A stretch of 64,000 nt of DNA from Variovorax sp. PAMC28562 (GCF_014303735.1 NZ_CP060296.1:569501-633500); one strand, 5' to 3'; positions 37,726 to 49,673 are shown, counted from the first letter of the stretch. Numbers and translations: made by a program. Notes: generated by a model from the sequence alone, not told the origin.

Positions 37726-38424
37726 TCAGCTCGCCGAGATGGTTTGCGTGTCCACGCGGACACCTATGCCCATCGTCGACGAAACAGCCACCTTGCGCAG
37801 GAACACACCCTTGCTGGTCGCCGGCTTGGCTTTCACCAGCGCTTCGATCAGTGCAACCAGATTGCCCTGCAACTTGTCGGTGTCGAAAGAACGACGGCCG
37901 ATCGTGCCGTGGATGATGCCGGCCTTGTCGACACGGAACTGCACCTGGCCTGCCTTCGCGTTACGAACCGCTTGGGCGACGTCGGGCGTCACAGTGCCGA
38001 CCTTCGGGTTCGGCATCAAACCGCGTGGGCCGAGGATCTGGCCCAGCGTACCGACGACGCGCATGGCATCCGGCGCAGCAATGACCACGTCGAAAGGCAT
38101 ATTCCCCGCCTTGACCATCGCGGCCAGGTCGTCCATGCCGACGATGTCGGCACCGGCCGCCTTGGCTTCTTCAGCCTTTGCGCCCTGGGCGAACACAGCC
38201 ACACGCTTGGTCTTGCCGGTGCCGTTGGGCAGCACGACAGCGCCACGCACGACTTGATCCGACTTCTTCGCGTCGATGCCGAGTTGCACTGCGACGTCGA
38301 TCGATTCGTCGAATTTGGCGGTGGCCGCGTCTTTCACGAGACCAATCGCTTCGATCAAGGCGTACAGCTTGTCGCTGTCCACTTTGCCTTCAGACACTTT
38401 TTGTTTTTTGGTGAGCTTGGACAT
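37726..38424 (-). CDS. rplA: 50S ribosomal protein L1
   Basis: A 232-residue ribosomal protein of the L1 stalk, also a translational repressor of its own operon. The sequence has the typical [20 protein letters not shown] start and [20 protein letters not shown] segment. It follows rplK with no gap (its ATG is directly before the rplK stop on the reading strand), so the two are translated in series. Length and composition are normal. Confidence 0.97.
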   Translation of the reverse strand: MSKLTKKQKVSEGKVDSDKLYALIEAIGLVKDAATAKFDESIDVAVQLGIDAKKSDQVVRGAVVLPNGTGKTKRVAVFAQGAKAEEAKAAGADIVGMDDLAAMVKAGNMPFDVVIAAPDAMRVVGTLGQILGPRGLMPNPKVGTVTPDVAQAVRNAKAGQVQFRVDKAGIIHGTIGRRSFDTDKLQGNLVALIEALVKAKPATSKGVFLRKVAVSSTMGIGVRVDTQTISAS

Positions 38425-38856
38425 TTACACGCCCTCCACAGTCACGCCCATCGAACGGGCAGTGCCGGCGATGGTGCGAACCGCTGCGTCCAAATCGGCA
38501 GCGGTCAAATCCTTCATCTTCGTCTTGGCGATCTCTTCGAGCTGGGCGCGCGTGATCTTGCCGACCTTGACCGATTGCGGCGTGGCCGAACCCTTGTCAA
38601 TTTTGATCGCCTTCTTGATCAGGATGCCCGCTGGTGGCGTCTTGATAATGAAGGTAAAGCTCTTGTCAGCGAACGCAGTGATGACCACTGGCAGCGGCAG
38701 GCCTGGCTCGACGCCCTGAGTCTGCGCGTTGAACGCCTTGCAGAACTCCATGATGTTCAAACCGCGCTGGCCCAATGCGGGACCGATAGGCGGTGAGGGG
38801 TTGGCTTTACCAGCTGGCACTTGCAGCTTGATGAAGCCGACGATTTTTTTCGCCAT
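38425..38856 (-). CDS. rplK: 50S ribosomal protein L11
   Basis: A 143-residue protein of the GTPase-associated centre. The N-terminal domain has [20 protein letters not shown] and the C-terminal rRNA-binding part contains [20 protein letters not shown]. It is the usual first gene of the L11-L1 unit behind nusG. Confidence 0.97.
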   Translation of the reverse strand: MAKKIVGFIKLQVPAGKANPSPPIGPALGQRGLNIMEFCKAFNAQTQGVEPGLPLPVVITAFADKSFTFIIKTPPAGILIKKAIKIDKGSATPQSVKVGKITRAQLEEIAKTKMKDLTAADLDAAVRTIAGTARSMGVTVEGV

Positions 38857-38972
38857 GCTTTTCTCCTTGCGGGTGATAACGCGTTGGCTGTTTCAGCCTC
38901 GGCTCCCCGGGGGTTAACGACTCTTCGAAAAAAACCGCGTGCGAGTCGGACTACGCGCGGTCGGAATTGGTT

Positions 38973-38988
38973 CCGGTCTTCCGACCGG
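38973..38988 (-). promoter_or_regulatory. short stable hairpin between nusG and rplK
   Basis: CCGGTC and GACCGG flank a four-base loop in the 148-base spacer after nusG. No T run follows, so it is more likely a processing or structural stem than a terminator. Confidence 0.35.
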
Positions 38989-39004
38989 CGGCATCAGGTC
39001 TGGC

Positions 39005-39604
39005 TCAGGTCTTTTCGACCTGGCTGAACTCGAGCTCGACCGGCGTCGCGCGGCCGAAGATCATGACCGAAACGCGGACCTTGCTCTTCTCGTAGTTCAC
39101 TTCTTCGACGGTGCCATTGAAGTCGGTGAACGGGCCGTCCTTGACGCGCACGAACTCGCCCGGCATGAACTCGACCTTGTGACGGGGCTTCTCGGAGCCC
39201 TGCTGCATCTGATTGACGATGTCTTCGACCTCTTTTTGCGAGATCGGGGCTGGCCGGTTTTTCGCGCCGCCGACAAAACCAGTCACCTTGTTGGTGTGCT
39301 TCACCAGGTGCCAGCTCTCGTCGTCCATGATCATTTCGACCAGCACGTAGCCCGGGAAGAAGCGGCGCTCGGTGGTGCGCTTCTGGCCATTCTTGATTTC
39401 GACGACTTCTTCTGTCGGCACCAGAATGCGACCGAACTTGGCCTGCATCCCCACGCGGCCGATGCGCTCGAGGATGTTGCGTTCGACGGCCTTTTCCATT
39501 CCAGAATAAGCGTGCACCACATACCAGCGCAGATCCGGGTTGGCAGCAGGTGCCAACAGCGGATTCACCTCTTCCGGCGTGGCTTCAACAACTTCTTCGG
39601 TCAT
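39005..39604 (-). CDS. nusG: transcription termination/antitermination factor NusG
   Basis: A 199-residue protein that binds RNA polymerase and couples it to Rho or the ribosome. I take the ATG at 39604, which overlaps the secE stop (TAATG) and has GGAG nine bases ahead; an in-frame ATG at 39616 is less likely. The N-terminal NGN domain has [18 protein letters not shown] and [10 protein letters not shown], and the C-terminal KOW domain has [20 protein letters not shown]. Both are complete. Confidence 0.96.
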   Translation of the reverse strand: MTEEVVEATPEEVNPLLAPAANPDLRWYVVHAYSGMEKAVERNILERIGRVGMQAKFGRILVPTEEVVEIKNGQKRTTERRFFPGYVLVEMIMDDESWHLVKHTNKVTGFVGGAKNRPAPISQKEVEDIVNQMQQGSEKPRHKVEFMPGEFVRVKDGPFTDFNGTVEEVNYEKSKVRVSVMIFGRATPVELEFSQVEKT

Positions 39605-39987
39605 TATTTTCTCCAACCCAGAATGAGGTCAAAAAACACCCATTCGAGCGTCTTGTCGGTGAGCCAAAGGAAAACGGACATGATCGCGACGAAGCCGAAC
39701 ACGTACGCCGTCATTTGCATCGTTTCCTTGCGCGTCGGCCAGACGACCTTCTTGACCTCACGCCAGGAGTCACGCCCGAAAGCCCAGAGCTGTCGGCCGT
39801 TTTCAGAACTGGCGAAGGCACCCACCGCTGCCGCGAGCAACACGAGCAACACGGCCCATTGCACCAGCGAGCCCTGGCGCGTGAGCAGGTAGAACGCGAC
39901 GATGGCGCCCACAGCCAGCAACACCGCCGCAGCCAATTTGGCTTTGTCTGCACCGGTGCTCACGGTTTCGATTTGAGAAGTTGCCAT
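39604..39987 (-). CDS. secE: preprotein translocase subunit SecE
   Basis: A 127-residue subunit of the SecYEG channel. It has three hydrophobic segments ([36 protein letters not shown] and [16 protein letters not shown]) as in the long SecE form of E. coli. The conserved amphipathic helix [18 protein letters not shown] lies before the last segment. It lies between tRNA-Trp and nusG, the standard place. Confidence 0.95.
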   Translation of the reverse strand: MATSQIETVSTGADKAKLAAAVLLAVGAIVAFYLLTRQGSLVQWAVLLVLLAAAVGAFASSENGRQLWAFGRDSWREVKKVVWPTRKETMQMTAYVFGFVAIMSVFLWLTDKTLEWVFFDLILGWRK

Positions 39988-40013
39988 GGTTGGCTGTGTT
40001 TCCTTAGACGCCG

Positions 40014-40038
40014 AAGCCCGTCAGGACATGACGGGCTT
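40014..40038 (-). promoter_or_regulatory. hairpin between tRNA-Trp and secE
   Basis: AAGCCCGTCA and TGACGGGCTT form a 10-bp stem with a five-base loop. Read in the direction of secE it lacks a T run, so it probably marks tRNA processing and not transcription stop. Confidence 0.45.
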
Positions 40039-40059
40039 TTCAAGAGCTGCCACCTCAGG

Positions 40060-40135
40060 TGGCAGGGGCAGTAGGAATCGAACCTACAACCTTCGGTTTT
40101 GGAGACCGACGCTCTGCCAATTGAGCTATACCCCT
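40060..40135 (-). tRNA. tRNA-Trp (CCA)
   Basis: A 76-base tRNA with anticodon CCA in the loop CTCCAAA, encoded CCA end and fully paired acceptor stem. It lies between tuf and secE, the conserved site of this gene in betaproteobacteria. Confidence 0.95.
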
Positions 40136-40146
40136 TCGTTATCTTC

Positions 40147-41337
<1,191 letters not shown>

Positions 41338-41409
41338 TTTCTCGACTCCGAAAAAAAAGATATCAACGTATCTACGCGAGCTGCAAACCAGGCGCTGCAA
41401 CCCCAAAAC

Positions 41410-41484
41410 TGGTGCCCTTTGCGGGAATCGGACCCGCGACCTCCCCCTTACCAAGGGGGTGCTCTACCACTGAGCCAAAAGGGC
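41410..41484 (-). tRNA. tRNA-Thr (GGT)
   Basis: A 75-base tRNA, anticodon GGT in the loop TTGGTAA, CCA encoded, acceptor stem GCCCTTT/AAAGGGC fully paired. First upstream neighbour of tuf. Confidence 0.95.
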
Positions 41485-41524
41485 CTGTACAAAACAACGC
41501 ATTCCTGCGGCGATCCGGAATTTC

Positions 41525-41598
41525 TGGAGCGGGAGACGGGAATCGGACCCGCGTCATCAGCTTGGAAGGCTGGGGTTCTACCATTGAACTACTCCCGC
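41525..41598 (-). tRNA. tRNA-Gly (TCC)
   Basis: A 74-base tRNA, anticodon TCC in the loop CTTCCAA, acceptor stem GCGGGAG/CTCCCGC and encoded CCA. It sits between tRNA-Thr and tRNA-Tyr. Confidence 0.95.
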
Positions 41599-41670
41599 AT
41601 CGGGAGCCATCAGCGCACCCCAAATGCCCGTTTCTCACGGTGCCAACGCCCTTGAAATCCATTTCGTCGC

Positions 41671-41756
41671 TGGTGGAGAGGGCTGGATTCGAACCAGCGT
41701 ACTCGTAAGAGGGCAGATTTACAGTCTGCTGCCATTAACCACTCGGCCACCTCTCC
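41671..41756 (-). tRNA. tRNA-Tyr (GTA)
   Basis: An 86-base tRNA with a long variable arm, anticodon GTA in CTGTAAA, acceptor stem GGAGAGG/CCTCTCC and encoded CCA. First gene of the tRNA-tuf unit. Confidence 0.95.
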
Positions 41757-41819
41757 GGCGAACCGCGGAATATAGCATGGTTCGGAGGCGGTTTCGAGTC
41801 CCTTGCGCACCAAGAGCGC

Positions 41820-42551
41820 CTAAATCCCGGCGCTCCCACCGGACACGGAACGCTGCGCCTCTCGCCAGGCACGTGCCTGACTGAAATGCCCGCAGCCGAT
41901 AAACGGCAGGGGCGGCCGCAGTGCCGACAGCGGAGAGGGATGGTTCGCCGTCAGCACCTTGTGGCGCTGCATGTCGATCAACGCCCGCTTGCTCTGCGCA
42001 TGTGCGCCCCACAGCATGAACATCGCCGGATCGTTGCCGGCGCCGACATGGCGAATGATTGCGTCGGTCAAGATTTCCCAGCCGCGACCCGCATGACTGG
42101 CAGGTTGCGCTTCTTCGACCGTGAGGCAGGTGTTCAGCAGCAGCACACCCTTTTCAGCCCACTCAACCAGACTGCCCCCAGGCTCGGGAAACGGTGGCGG
42201 GGGTGTACCGACATCACGCTCCAGCTCCTTGAAGATGTTGCGCAGCGACGGCGGCACCCTGACGCCTGGCGCCACGGAAAACGCCAGCCCCTCAGCCTGG
42301 CCGCGACCGTGGTACGGATCTTGTCCGAGGACGACGACGCGCACTTCCTCAGGGGGTGTAAGCTCCAGCGCGCGGAGCGGGCGCGGCGGAAAGATCACTG
42401 CACCAGCGGCCAGTCGCGTTTGCAAAAAGCACAAAAGCTTTTGACCCGCTGCGCTCGCAAAAAACGTGTCGACGAGCGGCTGCCAGCCGGGAGCCACAGG
42501 CCAGTCCGCCGGATCGGCGCGCGTCAATTGATCATCTGGCGCGCGGCTCAC
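41820..42551 (-). CDS. ung: uracil-DNA glycosylase
   Basis: A 243-residue base-excision repair enzyme that removes uracil from DNA. The water-activating motif GQDPYHG and the HPSPLS motif at the C-terminus are intact, and the insertion loop is present. I choose the GTG at 42551, which overlaps the trpC stop (GTGA); the long ORF upstream of this runs through trpC and is not used. Linkage to trpC is by overlap, so it is transcribed with the trp genes. Confidence 0.92.
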   Translation of the reverse strand: MSRAPDDQLTRADPADWPVAPGWQPLVDTFFASAAGQKLLCFLQTRLAAGAVIFPPRPLRALELTPPEEVRVVVLGQDPYHGRGQAEGLAFSVAPGVRVPPSLRNIFKELERDVGTPPPPFPEPGGSLVEWAEKGVLLLNTCLTVEEAQPASHAGRGWEILTDAIIRHVGAGNDPAMFMLWGAHAQSKRALIDMQRHKVLTANHPSPLSALRPPLPFIGCGHFSQARAWREAQRSVSGGSAGI

Positions 42552-43360
42552 TTGAACAAATCGGCGAGCGCCTCGCCTGGCTCTTTGGCGCGCATGAACG
42601 CTTCGCCGACCAAAAAGGCCTGAACCCCTGCAGCGCGCAGAGCGGCCACGTCGTCCCGCGTCACAATGCCGGATTCGGTAACCAGCAACCGATCGGCTGG
42701 CAGCCTCGGCAGCAGATCGATCGTGGTCTGGATCGACACCTCGAAGTTGCGGAGATTGCGGTTGTTGACGCCGACGAGCGGCGTCTTGAGCCTGAGCGCA
42801 CGGTCGAGCTCCACCGCACCGTGCACTTCCACCAGTACCGCCATGCCGAGCCCCAGCGCGATCGCCTCGAAGTCTTTCATCTGCGCATCGTCGAGCACCG
42901 ATGCGATCAGCAGGATGGCATCGGCGCCGATCGCGCGCGATTCGTAGATCTGCCATGCATCGACCATGAAATCCTTCCGTAACACCGGCAGGTCGCAAGA
43001 CGCCCGAGCCTGCTTCAGGTAGTCGATCTCGCCCTTGAAAAACTGCTTGTCCGTGAGCACTGAAAGGCAGGCCGCGCTGACGCTGCCCGCGGTGCCATCG
43101 CCCTCGGCATAACTTTGTGCGATGTCGGCCGGAATGAAGTCTTCGCGAATGATGCCTTTGCTCGGACTCGCCTTCTTGACCTCGGCGATCACCGCCGCCT
43201 GGCCCGCTGCGATCTTTGCGCGCATCGCGCCGACGAAATCGCGCGTCAGCACGCGGCTCTCGGCGTCGAAGCGAATGCGCTCGAGCGGCGTACGGCGCGT
43301 TGCAGCGGCCACTTCTTCGTGCTTGACCGTAACGATCTTGTTCAGGATGTCGGCGGACAT
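42548..43360 (-). CDS. trpC: indole-3-glycerol phosphate synthase
   Basis: A 270-residue monofunctional TIM-barrel enzyme that makes indole-3-glycerol phosphate from Cd[18 protein letters not shown] holds the first catalytic Lys and phosphate-binding Ser; LRKDFMVD the second Lys region; [12 protein letters not shown] and LVTESGI complete the active site. One base separates it from trpD and its stop overlaps the ung start. Confidence 0.96.
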   Translation of the reverse strand: MSADILNKIVTVKHEEVAAATRRTPLERIRFDAESRVLTRDFVGAMRAKIAAGQAAVIAEVKKASPSKGIIREDFIPADIAQSYAEGDGTAGSVSAACLSVLTDKQFFKGEIDYLKQARASCDLPVLRKDFMVDAWQIYESRAIGADAILLIASVLDDAQMKDFEAIALGLGMAVLVEVHGAVELDRALRLKTPLVGVNNRNLRNFEVSIQTTIDLLPRLPADRLLVTESGIVTRDDVAALRAAGVQAFLVGEAFMRAKEPGEALADLFK

Positions 43361-43361
43361 G

Positions 43362-44408
43362 TCAGTGCGCTCCCGCGGTGTTCATGGCTGCCGTGTTCGT
43401 CGCTGAGACAAACTCGGCCAGCTTGGCCTTGGCCGCGCCCGATTCGATCACCGCACGCGAACGCTCCACGCCGGCCAGCACCGAGTCGACGACGTTCGCT
43501 GCGTACAGCGCCGCACCGGCATTCAGTACGACGATGTCACGCGCCGCGCCTGGCTCGTTGTCGAGCACGCCGAGCAGCATGGCTTTCGATTCGTCGGGCG
43601 TCTCCACGCGCAATGCGCGGTTGCTCGACATCGCGAAACCGAAATCTTCCGGATGCAACTCGTACTCGCGGATCTCACCGTCTTTCAGTTCACCGACCAA
43701 CGTCGAGGCGCCCAGCGAAATCTCGTCCATGCCGTCGCGGCCATAGACCACCAGTGCGTGCTCGGTGCCTAGACGCTGCAGGGCTCGCACCTGAATGCCG
43801 ACCAGGTCGGCATGGAACACGCCCATCAGCATGTTGGGTGCTCCGGCCGGGTTGGTCAGTGGGCCCAGGATGTTGAAGATGGTCTTGATGCCGAGTTCCT
43901 TGCGCACCGGCGCAACGTTCTTCATCGCCGGGTGATGGTTAGGCGCGAACATAAAACCGATGCCGACGTCCTCGATGCACTTGGCAATCTGCTCGGGCTT
44001 CAGGTTGATGTTGACGCCCAGCGACTCCAGCACGTCGGCGCTGCCCGACTTGCTCGACACGCTGCGGCCGCCGTGCTTGCTCACCTTCGCGCCGGCCGCG
44101 GCCGCGACGAACATCGAGCAGGTCGAGATGTTGAAGGTGTGCGAGCCGTCGCCGCCGGTGCCGACGATGTCGACCAGATGCTTGGTGTCCTTTACCGGCA
44201 CTTTGGTCGACACCTCTCGCATCACTTGTGCGGCAGCGGTGATCTCGCCGATGGTTTCCTTCTTGACGCGCAGGCCCGTGATGAGCGCGGCCATCATCAC
44301 GGGCGAACACTCGCCGCTCATGATGAGCCGCACGATGTGCAGCATCTCGTCGTGAAACACTTCGCGATGTTCGATGGTCCGTTGCAGTGCTTCTTGCGGA
44401 GTGATCAT
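43362..44408 (-). CDS. trpD: anthranilate phosphoribosyltransferase
   Basis: A 348-residue enzyme that transfers phosphoribosyl to anthranilate. The PRPP-binding glycine motif [14 protein letters not shown], the [18 protein letters not shown] segment and the [17 protein letters not shown] loop are present. It lies between ltaE and trpC in the trp operon, with one base to trpC. Confidence 0.96.
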   Translation of the reverse strand: MITPQEALQRTIEHREVFHDEMLHIVRLIMSGECSPVMMAALITGLRVKKETIGEITAAAQVMREVSTKVPVKDTKHLVDIVGTGGDGSHTFNISTCSMFVAAAAGAKVSKHGGRSVSSKSGSADVLESLGVNINLKPEQIAKCIEDVGIGFMFAPNHHPAMKNVAPVRKELGIKTIFNILGPLTNPAGAPNMLMGVFHADLVGIQVRALQRLGTEHALVVYGRDGMDEISLGASTLVGELKDGEIREYELHPEDFGFAMSSNRALRVETPDESKAMLLGVLDNEPGAARDIVVLNAGAALYAANVVDSVLAGVERSRAVIESGAAKAKLAEFVSATNTAAMNTAGAH

Positions 44409-44431
44409 GTTGTCTCTCTTGGATTTTTGAT

Positions 44432-45484
44432 TCAGGCGTTGAAGAAGCCACGGATGGCAGTCACTGCACGATCGACGCCCGCCGCATCCACATCGAGGTG
44501 CGTGACGAAGCGCAGCCGGTACAAGCCCATCGTGTGAATGCCTTGCGCGTTCAACGCGGCCAGCAACTCGACCGAGCGTTCTTTGGCAGCGCCGGTGAGA
44601 TCAACGAAAACCATGTTGGTCTGCGGCGCCTCGACCATGAGCCCGTCGATACCCGCCAGCCCTGCCGCAAGCCGCTTTGCCAGCGCGTGATCGTCGGCCA
44701 GCCGATCGATGTGATGGTCGAGCGCATGCGATGCCGCCGCAGCCAGAAAGCCGGACTGCCGCATGCCACCACCGGCCATTTTGCGAATACGGTGAGCGCT
44801 CGCAATGAGCTCGCGCGAGCCGCACAACGCAGAGCCGATCGGTGCGCCGAGGCCCTTGCTGAAGCATACCGACACGCTTTCGAAGCACTGCGCGATACGC
44901 CGCGCCTCGACGCGAACGTCGCCACCGCTCTGGGCAGCCTGCGCCACCGCCGCATTGAACAACCGCGCGCCATCGAGGTGCCGCTGCAATCCTTTGGCCT
45001 TGGCCAGATCGGTCGCGGCCTGCACATAGTCGAACGGCAAGAGCTTGCCGCCCAGCGTGTTCTCCAGCGCCAGCAGCCTTGTGCGCGCAAAGTGCGCATC
45101 GTCGGGCTTGATGGCGGCTTCGATCGCACTGATCGGCAAGGTGCCATCGGCCGCATGGTCGAGCGGCTGCGGCTGCACACTGCCGAACACCGCGGCACCT
45201 CCGCCTTCCCAGCGATACGCATGCGCCTGCTGGCCGACGATGTACTCGTCACCGCGACCACAGTGCGACAGGATCGCGCAGAGGTTGCTTTGCGTGCCGG
45301 TCGGCACAAACAGGGCCGCTTCGAAGCCGAGCATGTCGGCGATCTTTTCCTGCAATGCATTGACGCTGGGGTCGGCGCCGAAGACGTCGTCGCCCAACGG
45401 TGCCGCGGCCATGGCAGCGCGCATCGCGGAGGTCGGCTGGGTGACGGTGTCGCTGCGAAGGTCGACGGTTTTCGTGGCGGTCAA
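44432..45484 (-). CDS. ltaE: low-specificity L-threonine aldolase
   Basis: A 350-residue PLP enzyme that cleaves threonine/allo-threonine to glycine and acetaldehyde. The start is uncertain; TTG at 45484 with GGAG upstream gives [20 protein letters not shown], a normal N-terminus. The Schiff-base Lys is in [18 protein letters not shown], and the [10 protein letters not shown] motif is present. It is placed between trpG and trpD; that insertion is not part of the pathway but suggests co-expression. Confidence 0.88.
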   Translation of the reverse strand: MTATKTVDLRSDTVTQPTSAMRAAMAAAPLGDDVFGADPSVNALQEKIADMLGFEAALFVPTGTQSNLCAILSHCGRGDEYIVGQQAHAYRWEGGGAAVFGSVQPQPLDHAADGTLPISAIEAAIKPDDAHFARTRLLALENTLGGKLLPFDYVQAATDLAKAKGLQRHLDGARLFNAAVAQAAQSGGDVRVEARRIAQCFESVSVCFSKGLGAPIGSALCGSRELIASAHRIRKMAGGGMRQSGFLAAAASHALDHHIDRLADDHALAKRLAAGLAGIDGLMVEAPQTNMVFVDLTGAAKERSVELLAALNAQGIHTMGLYRLRFVTHLDVDAAGVDRAVTAIRGFFNA

Positions 45485-45489
45485 GGTGA

Positions 45490-46074
45490 TTACTCCAGAA
45501 AGTTCTTGAGCATGGCGTGGCCGTGCTCTGTCAGGATCGATTCGGGATGGAACTGCACACCTTCGATGCGAACATCGTGCGCAAAAGCGGTGTGGCGCAC
45601 GCCCATGATTTCGCCGTCGTCGGTCCATGCGGTGACTGACAGATCGGCCGGACAGCTGTCGCGCTCGATGGCCAGCGAGTGGTAGCGGTTCACCGTGAAT
45701 TTCTCCGGCAGGCCGGCGAAGACACCCTCGCGTGTGGTCGTGATCTGGCTCGTCTTGCCATGCATCAGTTGCTGCGCGCGGACGATCTTGCCGCCGAAGG
45801 CCGCGCCGATGGCCTGGTGCCCGAGGCACACCCCCAAGATCGGCAGCCTGCCCGCGAAAGCCTCGATGGCCGCCACCGACACGCCGGCTTCGGCCGGCGA
45901 GCAGGGCCCCGGCGACACCACCAGCCGCGTGATACCCGCCGCCACACGCTCGCCGATCTGCGCCACCGTGATCCCGTCGTTGCGCACCACATCGACCTCC
46001 GCCCCCAGCTCACCTAAGTACTGGACGATGTTGTAGGTGAACGAATCGTAGTTGTCGATCATCAGCACTCTCAT
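45490..46074 (-). CDS. trpG: anthranilate synthase component II (glutamine amidotransferase)
   Basis: A 194-residue amidotransferase that gives TrpE ammonia from glutamine. Catalytic Cys in [16 protein letters not shown], His and Glu in [13 protein letters not shown]. The ATG at 46074 ([15 protein letters not shown]) is the usual start; an alternative at 46098 would overlap the stop of the GxxExxY gene (ATGA) and add eight residues. It is followed after five bases by the threonine aldolase gene. Confidence 0.93.
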   Translation of the reverse strand: MRVLMIDNYDSFTYNIVQYLGELGAEVDVVRNDGITVAQIGERVAAGITRLVVSPGPCSPAEAGVSVAAIEAFAGRLPILGVCLGHQAIGAAFGGKIVRAQQLMHGKTSQITTTREGVFAGLPEKFTVNRYHSLAIERDSCPADLSVTAWTDDGEIMGVRHTAFAHDVRIEGVQFHPESILTEHGHAMLKNFLE

Positions 46075-46094
46075 GGCGTGCTTCGCGGCTTGCG

Positions 46095-46493
46095 TCATGG
46101 CTTGCCCACGATCCGATGGACACCCTTGACGACAGGGAACACATTGAAGTTGATCAAGAGCGCCAGCTTGAGCCCCGACAGTCGCAGCGCCGCCATCACT
46201 TGCGCGCGATGCAGGTCGGTCAGCAACTCGGCCGCCTTCAACTCGACGACGACCGATTGCTCGACGACGAATCCTGCGCGATACACGTCGCCGAGTGGCC
46301 GGCCCTTGTACATCGCGCCAAAAGGCACATTGCGGATAAAACCGATCTCGCGTTCGGCGAGTTCGATTTCCAGTGCAGCGGCGTAAGCGCTTTCGAGCAG
46401 CCCGGTGCCGAGCACGCGCTGCACCTCGACAGCGGCGCCGATGATCTCGTGCGAGAAGTCGTTCTGTGCGTTCTGTGGTTCGACGGCAGTCAT
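46095..46493 (-). CDS. GxxExxY family protein
   Basis: A 132-residue protein with the family motif GLLESAY at residues 31-37 (Gly31, Glu34, Tyr37), followed by the helical segment [20 protein letters not shown] and the strand pattern [18 protein letters not shown]. GxxExxY proteins resemble nucleases of the PD-(D/E)xK type; the V-E-L-K pattern fits that. Its ATG overlaps the trpE stop (ATGA) and its stop overlaps an alternative trpG start, so it is translated inside the trp operon. Function unknown. Confidence 0.85.
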   Translation of the reverse strand: MTAVEPQNAQNDFSHEIIGAAVEVQRVLGTGLLESAYAAALEIELAEREIGFIRNVPFGAMYKGRPLGDVYRAGFVVEQSVVVELKAAELLTDLHRAQVMAALRLSGLKLALLINFNVFPVVKGVHRIVGKP

Positions 46494-47992
46494 TCCAATC
46501 CCTCTTCGACAAGTTCGGCCGCACGCAGCAGCGCGCGCGCCTTGGCTTCGGTTTCTTTCCATTCCAGCTCGGGCACGGAGTCGGCAACGACACCCGCCGC
46601 CGCCTGCACGTGCAACACCTGATTCTTGATGATGCCGGTGCGGATGGTGATGGCCACATCCATGTCGCCGGCGTAGCTGATGTAGCCGCACGCACCGCCA
46701 TAGATGCCGCGCTTGACGGGCTCCAACTGGTCGATGACTTCCATCGCGTGCACCTTGGGCGCGCCGGTCAGCGTGCCGGCCGGAAAGGTCGCCTTCAGTA
46801 CATCGATGGCGGTCATGCCGTCTTTCAGCGTGCCTTCGACGTTGCTCACGATGTGCATCACATGGCTGTAGCGCTCGACGGCAAAAGCCTCGGTCACCTT
46901 CACCGTGCCGATCTTCGCGATGCGGCCGATGTCGTTGCGCGCCAGGTCGATCAGCATCACGTGCTCGGCGCGCTCTTTCGGGTCGTTGATGAGCTCGACT
47001 TCGGCTGCCTTGTCGAGCTCGGCCGACGCGCCGCGCGGACGCGTGCCCGCCAGCGGACGGATCGTCACCTTCTGCTCGCCGTTCGGCATGTTCTCCTGAC
47101 GCACCAGGATCTCCGGCGACGCGGCCACCACGTGGAAATCGCCCAGGTCGTAATAGAACATGTAGGGCGACGGGTTCATCGAGCGCAGCGCGCGGTACAG
47201 CGACAGCGGTGACTCGGTGTAGCGCTTGCTGATGCGCTGGCCGATCTGTACCTGCATGAATTCGCCGCCGGCAATCATCTCCTTGGCGCGGTCCACTGCT
47301 GCCAGATAGTCGGCCTTTGCGAACGATCGCTCGGCTGGATGCGCCTGCGTCGGCTTCACCTGCGGCGCGCTGACCGAGTACTTCAACTGGTCGCGCAACT
47401 CGCGCAGGCGGCGCTTGGCGATGGTGTACGCCTCGGGCCGCGTCGGGTCTGCGTAGACGATCAGATAGAGCTTGCCCGAAAGGTTGTCGATGACGGCCAG
47501 CTCTTCGCACTGCAGCAACATGATGTCGGGGCAGCCGAGCGTGTCGGGTGGGCAGCTGGCTTCGAGTTTCTTCTCGATGTGGCGCACCGCGTCGTATCCG
47601 AAGTAGCCAGCCAGCCCGCCGCAGAAGCGCGGCAGCCCTGGCCGCAACGCGACCTTGAAGCGCTTTTGGTACGCATCGATGAAGTCCAGCGGATTGCCTT
47701 CGGCAGTTTCGACGACTTGCCCGTCGGTCACGACTTCCGTACGCGCTGCGGCTCCGAAGCCGCTGGCCCGGATCAACGTGCGCGCCGGCAGGCCGATGAA
47801 GCTGTAGCGCCCGAAGCGCTCGCCGCCCACAACGGATTCAAGCAAAAAGCTGTATTTGCCGCCGTCTTTGGTGTGTGCCAGCTTGAGGTAGAGCGAGAGC
47901 GGAGTTTCGAGGTCAGCGAAGGCTTCCACCATCAGCGGGATGCGGTTGTAGCCCTGCGCGCTGAGGCTTTTGAATTCGAGTTCGGTGATCAC
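46490..47992 (-). CDS. trpE: anthranilate synthase component I
   Basis: A 500-residue chorismate-using enzyme. The start is GTG at 47992 with GGAG at suitable distance. The N-terminal LLES motif (feedback tryptophan site) is present in [18 protein letters not shown]-terminal motifs are [28 protein letters not shown] and [12 protein letters not shown]. It is first in the operon. The 370 bases before it on this strand are probably its leader and promoter. Confidence 0.96.
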   Translation of the reverse strand: MITELEFKSLSAQGYNRIPLMVEAFADLETPLSLYLKLAHTKDGGKYSFLLESVVGGERFGRYSFIGLPARTLIRASGFGAAARTEVVTDGQVVETAEGNPLDFIDAYQKRFKVALRPGLPRFCGGLAGYFGYDAVRHIEKKLEASCPPDTLGCPDIMLLQCEELAVIDNLSGKLYLIVYADPTRPEAYTIAKRRLRELRDQLKYSVSAPQVKPTQAHPAERSFAKADYLAAVDRAKEMIAGGEFMQVQIGQRISKRYTESPLSLYRALRSMNPSPYMFYYDLGDFHVVAASPEILVRQENMPNGEQKVTIRPLAGTRPRGASAELDKAAEVELINDPKERAEHVMLIDLARNDIGRIAKIGTVKVTEAFAVERYSHVMHIVSNVEGTLKDGMTAIDVLKATFPAGTLTGAPKVHAMEVIDQLEPVKRGIYGGACGYISYAGDMDVAITIRTGIIKNQVLHVQAAAGVVADSVPELEWKETEAKARALLRAAELVEEGLE

Positions 47993-48362
47993 AGGTTCGT
48001 TCTCCGTTGCCTCACGACGCGTCGTCGGTCGATTTCGGCAAATCAGTCTTCATGGGGGTGACCCGAGTGCGTGGCGTGCATTTCGGGTCCGCGGGGGCGC
48101 AACAAGTGTCGCGCCGATCAGTCAGATGGCGCCGTGCGGGCTACGCCAGGGCCAGGCTCCCCGACGGCCCTGACCAGTCTGAATGATGTGATGAACGAAC
48201 ATGTGGACGCAAGTTTAGCAGCGGCCTTTCGCGCTGCAAGCGGCCGGCATGTCGTACTTTTGCCTGCGCGGGGTTCTACGGACGCCGCTGACGCAAGACC
48301 GACCGAAAATCCAGTTACACAAAAGAACATCCGCGTTCTGGATGGAAAAAAGGAAAACTGAA
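47993..48362. other. 370-base intergenic region with divergent control
   Basis: Between the divergent trpE and chalcone-isomerase-like genes. A 7-bp inverted repeat GACCCGA...TCGGGTC spans 48060-48089, with no following T run. I did not find a Trp-rich leader peptide in a quick reading, and I see no other gene. Promoters for both directions are expected here but none can be named with confidence. Confidence 0.4.
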
Positions 48363-48974
48363 ATGCGCACACGATTTCGTCAACGCATCGCGGCAACGCT
48401 GTTGTCGCTGGTCGCCATCAGCACCGCCTGCACGATCAGCACGGCCAATGCAGCGACCGTCGATGTTTCCGGCGTCAAGCTCGAAGACAGCGTCAGCCTG
48501 AAAGGCGAGACCCTGCAACTGAACGGCGCGGGCATTCGCTTCAAGGCGATCTTCAAGGTCTACACCGCCGGCCTGTATCTGGGCAAGAAGGCCGGCACGC
48601 CTGAAGAGGTGCTGGCCGCCACCGGTTCCAAGCGCGTGACCATCACGATGCTGCGCGACATCGATGCCAATGAGCTGGGCAAACTTTTCACCCGCGGCGT
48701 CGAAGACAACTCACCGCGCGCCGAGTTCTCGCAGCTCATTCCGGGCCTGCTTCGCATGGGCCAGATGTTCGCCGACCAGAAGACGCTGAAGACCGGCGAC
48801 ACCTTCACGATCGACTGGATTCCAGGCACGGGCACGGTCATCACGGTCAGAGGCGCGATGCAGAGTGATCCGATCAAGGAAGTGGCGTTCTTCAACGCCC
48901 TGGTACGCATCTGGCTCGGTCCGTCGCCTGCGGACTACCGGCTCAAAGACGCGCTGCTCGGCCGCAGCAGCTGA
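48363..48974 (+). CDS. chalcone-isomerase-like periplasmic protein
   Basis: A 203-residue protein of the chalcone isomerase-like family. It has a signal peptide (RQRIAATLLSLVAISTACTI, ending STANA|A) and the conserved pattern GAGIRFKAIFKVYTAGLYLG and TITMLRDIDANELGKLF. Bacterial members are periplasmic and of unknown role; they are not flavonoid enzymes by evidence. It starts 370 bases from trpE and convergent to the next gene. Confidence 0.82.
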   Translation: MRTRFRQRIAATLLSLVAISTACTISTANAATVDVSGVKLEDSVSLKGETLQLNGAGIRFKAIFKVYTAGLYLGKKAGTPEEVLAATGSKRVTITMLRDIDANELGKLFTRGVEDNSPRAEFSQLIPGLLRMGQMFADQKTLKTGDTFTIDWIPGTGTVITVRGAMQSDPIKEVAFFNALVRIWLGPSPADYRLKDALLGRSS

Positions 48975-48998
48975 CCGCGATTCGTCGAACGCGGGAGC

Positions 48999-49673
48999 TC
49001 AGGCCTCCGCCAGCGTCTGCGCAGCGACGACCGCCTCGGTCCGGTTGCGCACGTTCAGCGCCCGAAAGATCGCTGCCAGGTGAATCTTGACCGTGCCTTC
49101 GCTGATGCCGAGCGCGCGCCCTATCAACTTGTTCGGCTTGCCCTGCGACAGCAGTTGCAGCACTTCGACCTGCCGCTCGGTCAGCACGTTGCGCAGATGG
49201 TCGAGCGTGTGGGCCGCGGCTGGGGTCGCGACGCGCGCGGCCGCCTCCACTGCCGGCACGCCCGTCATGATGCCGGGCGGCAGCGCCGACAGCATCATCG
49301 GTGGCACATAGACACCACCGGCCAGCACCAGCCGCACCGCCGACAACATCACCTCGGGCGAATACGCCTTCGGAATAAAGCCCAGCACGCCGTGCGCCAG
49401 TGCGGTGCGCATGATGACCGGGTCTTCGTAGCCAGACAGCACGATCACCGGCACCGCCGGATGGCGACGCCGCATCTCGTCGATGTGCGCATGGCCGTCG
49501 GCGCCAGGCATGTTGAGGTCGATCACGGCCAGGTCGAGGTCGTCCGAAGCCCCGGCGAGTAACTCGTCGACGCTCATGGCCAGCACGAACTCGATGCCCG
49601 GTTCGAGTTCCGCCAACTTGGCCTTGACCGCCTCGATGACGAGCCGGTGGTCGTCGGCGATCAGGATTTTCAT
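48999..49673 (-). CDS. LuxR-type response regulator (NarL/FixJ family)
   Basis: A 224-residue regulator. Receiver domain with DD at 7-8, phospho-acceptor Asp52 in AVIDLNMPG, Ser/Gly at VLSGYED and Lys in FIPKAY. The C-terminal LuxR helix-turn-helix reads LTERQVEVLQLLSQGKPNKL, IGRALGISEGTVKIHLAAIF. I use the ATG at 49673, the first with a proper receiver start. It is divergent to tssL, so control of the T6SS genes is plausible but only positional. No kinase is beside it. Confidence 0.85.
   Translation of the reverse strand: MKILIADDHRLVIEAVKAKLAELEPGIEFVLAMSVDELLAGASDDLDLAVIDLNMPGADGHAHIDEMRRRHPAVPVIVLSGYEDPVIMRTALAHGVLGFIPKAYSPEVMLSAVRLVLAGGVYVPPMMLSALPPGIMTGVPAVEAAARVATPAAAHTLDHLRNVLTERQVEVLQLLSQGKPNKLIGRALGISEGTVKIHLAAIFRALNVRNRTEAVVAAQTLAEA

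Noticed and set aside
40014..40063. Terminator between tRNA-Trp and secE
   Set aside because: The stems lack a T run in the direction of transcription, and secE needs read-through from tuf/tRNA-Trp in this conserved order.
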